Position numbers and translations under genes: made by a program. Shown one piece after another: positions 62,865 through 64,000 of a DNA stretch of 64,000 nucleotides. Each line of letters starts with the position of its first letter. Position 1 is the stretch's first letter. Under the pieces are notes generated by a model that worked only from the letters and a program-made list of their open reading frames with translations, had not been told where the DNA came from and searched no databases. Origin of the DNA: Streptomyces sp. NBC_00236 (GTDB lineage Bacteria; Actinomycetota; Actinomycetes; Streptomycetales; Streptomycetaceae). The DNA is taken from positions 62,001 through 126,000 of the forward strand of contig NZ_CP108100.1 in the NCBI RefSeq assembly GCF_036195045.1. The letters are read 5' to 3'.

Positions 62865-63542
62865 GTGCCGACTTCCCCCGCATCCACCGAACCGGCCGCC
62901 CGTGACACCGCGGACGGTCCCCGCGCCCACGCGGCGCTGTTGCTGCTGTCGGCGGCCTCCGGGGCGGCGGACGCCTTCGTCTTCATCTGCGTCGGCCAGG
63001 TCTTCGCCGGTGTGATGACGGGCAACCTGGTCCTGCTGGGCGCCGCGGCCGCGGGGGCGGGCGAGGAGGGAGTCGCGCTGCGCGTGATCACCGCGCTGGT
63101 CTCGTACGGGTGCGGGGTGGCCTGGGGCGCGGTGACGGGCGAGCGGACGTGGTGGCGGCTGCCCGTCATGCTGCTGGTCGAGGTGGTGCTGCTCACGGCC
63201 GGCGCCGTGCTGTGGGCGTGCGGCCTGATCACGTCGGACGCGGACCGGCTGGGCCTCCTGGTCGTGATGGGGCTCGCGATGGGCATCCAGGGCCGTGTCC
63301 GGGCGACGCCCACGAACTACTTCACCGGAACGCTGACCTCCCTCGTCGGACGGCTGGCCCTGGGGTCGTGGCGTCCGGGTGACGGCTGGGTGGTCGGCCG
63401 GCTGCTCGCCGTCGTGGCGGGCGCTGCTGCGGCCGCGCTGACGGTGCGCCTGTGGCCTGCGTCCGGTGCCGTGGCTGCGGCGGGACTGGCGGCCGCTGCG
63501 CTCCTCGTGGAAGCCGCCGGGCGGCGGGCCGTCCGGGCGTAG
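62865..63542 (+). CDS. YoaK/DUF1275 membrane protein
   Basis: A 225-residue integral membrane protein with about six hydrophobic segments. DUF1275 landmarks include SAASGAADAFVFICVGQVFAGVMTGNLVLLG and NYFTGTLTSLVGRL, with GIQGRVRA before it. Function is unknown. The start GTG 62865 follows GAGGATGC. A terminator follows the stop codon. Confidence 0.88.
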   Translation: MPTSPASTEPAARDTADGPRAHAALLLLSAASGAADAFVFICVGQVFAGVMTGNLVLLGAAAAGAGEEGVALRVITALVSYGCGVAWGAVTGERTWWRLPVMLLVEVVLLTAGAVLWACGLITSDADRLGLLVVMGLAMGIQGRVRATPTNYFTGTLTSLVGRLALGSWRPGDGWVVGRLLAVVAGAAAAALTVRLWPASGAVAAAGLAAAALLVEAAGRRAVRA

Positions 63543-63568
63543 GGCGGGTACGCCCCGGACAAGGGGAA

Positions 63569-63601
63569 GCCCCGGCCGGATCGGGGGATTCCAGCCGGGG
63601 C
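63569..63601 (+). terminator. Terminator of the YoaK-like gene
   Basis: GCCCCGGC and GCCGGGGC form an eight-pair stem with a 17-base loop, 27 bases past the stop. Probable terminator. Confidence 0.55.
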
Positions 63602-63684
63602 GGTTCTGGTGTGGGCGCTCAGCGCGTCGTCCACGTATAGGTGAACGATAAATCATCTGGCCGTGTTCCCGGGAATCCGCGGCC

Positions 63685-63717
63685 CGGGCTGTGATCCAGG
63701 GCACGGTTCACAGCCCG
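63685..63717 (-). terminator. Terminator of the L31 gene
   Basis: CGGGCTGTGA and TCACAGCCCG form a perfect ten-pair stem with a 13-base loop, about 42 bases past the L31 stop on the minus strand. Confidence 0.7.
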
Positions 63718-63758
63718 CGTGGGCACGGCTTCGCCCACCGGCCACGAGGACCGCGGCA

Positions 63759-64000
63759 TCACTCACCGGCGGCGGGCACTCCGCTGCCGTAACGGCGGTT
63801 GAACTGCTCGATCCGGCCGGCCGTGTCCAGCACCTGACGGGTCCCCGTGTAGAACGGGTGGCTCGCCGACGAGGTCTCCACGTCGATGACCGGGTAGCTC
63901 CGGCCGTCCTCCCACGTCACCCGCTGATCGGAGTCCGCGGTGGAACGGGTCAGGAAGGCCTCCCCGGCAGCGCGGTCACGGAAGACCACCGGACGGGAGA
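63759..64000 (-). CDS. rpmE2: 50S ribosomal protein L31 type B (5' end beyond window)
   Basis: The visible 80 residues read [19 protein letters not shown] then [26 protein letters not shown], the type B L31 pattern. No cysteines occur, so this is the zinc-free (C-minus) paralogue that replaces the zinc-binding L31 when zinc is scarce. It is normally under Zur control, and the operator would lie to the right of position 64000. The upstream codons SRP before VVFRDR show that the gene starts outside the window. Confidence 0.92.
   Translation of the reverse strand, partial: SRPVVFRDRAAGEAFLTRSTADSDQRVTWEDGRSYPVIDVETSSASHPFYTGTRQVLDTAGRIEQFNRRYGSGVPAAGE

Overview
The window is high-GC DNA with actinomycete features: GTG and TTG starts, short GC-rich stem-loop terminators, F420-type oxidoreductases, a mycothiol-type DinB protein, a SapA-like spore protein, an iron box of the DmdR/IdeR type, and a HelR-type RNA polymerase ATPase behind what looks like a rifamycin-associated element. 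Together these point to Streptomyces. The left edge cuts a gene that reads as Tap, the telomere-associated protein that works with the terminal protein Tpg. That suggests a subtelomeric chromosome arm, or less likely a linear plasmid. The content fits an arm: secreted hydrolases, stress and redox enzymes, many paired regulators, few core genes and several decaying genes. No rRNA, tRNA, CRISPR array, prophage or insertion sequence is visible.

Layout. 0-5 kb: tap, peptidase E, a cold-shock protein, a probably truncated hypothetical gene, a methyltransferase, a degenerate small gene and a GNAT acetyltransferase. 5.3-16.4 kb: a secreted GH25 lysozyme, an LLM flavin oxidoreductase, a SapA-like protein, a secreted serine hydrolase, a YciI-like protein, an M20 amidohydrolase, a cytochrome P450-PEP mutase fusion divergent from an ArsR regulator, a SnoaL-like protein and an S9 peptidase. 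16.5-28 kb: a 1132-residue GH87 alpha-1,3-glucanase, an ATP-dependent DNA ligase, a methyltransferase, a VOC-AraC pair, helR with its element, a PL1 pectate lyase, and a gene-poor stretch with two LacI-like palindromes and a nonsense-interrupted ORF. 28-35.4 kb: a carboxylesterase, a secreted alpha/beta hydrolase, an acyl-CoA ligase divergent from a PucR-type regulator, then two broken genes (a NarL-type response regulator and an epoxide hydrolase).

35.4-41.4 kb is a redox block on one strand: three Rossmann proteins of the F420:NADP oxidoreductase type (two are close paralogues), an LLM F420-type oxidoreductase and two SDR proteins, ending in a divergent LysR regulator. 41.8-48.5 kb holds an SRPBCC protein, a sortase and its likely substrate, an iron-box-controlled DUF2470 protein, and a beta-lactam-type cluster in which a LysR regulator overlaps a class A beta-lactamase-like gene and diverges from a MecA-like penicillin-binding protein. 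48.7-54.8 kb holds an M20 peptidase divergent from a LysR regulator, an old yellow enzyme divergent from a MerR regulator and its PPOX partner, an ArsR regulator with a double operator, and a peptide deformylase. 54.8-64 kb holds small stress and housekeeping proteins, two membrane proteins (DUF4389, VanZ), an SDR-DUF2867 plus photolyase pair, a YoaK-like membrane protein and, at the right edge, the zinc-free ribosomal protein L31 paralogue.

A recurring pattern is an enzyme gene divergent from its own regulator with an inverted repeat between them (P450 fusion/ArsR, acyl-CoA ligase/PucR, SDR/LysR, PBP/LysR, OYE/MerR). The clearest leads are the P450-PEP mutase fusion with degraded P450 signature motifs, the helR leader, the duplicated F420-like reductases, and the gene-poor region at 27.5-28.2 kb. 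All assignments come from reading the sequence and from memory of protein families; no database search was run.
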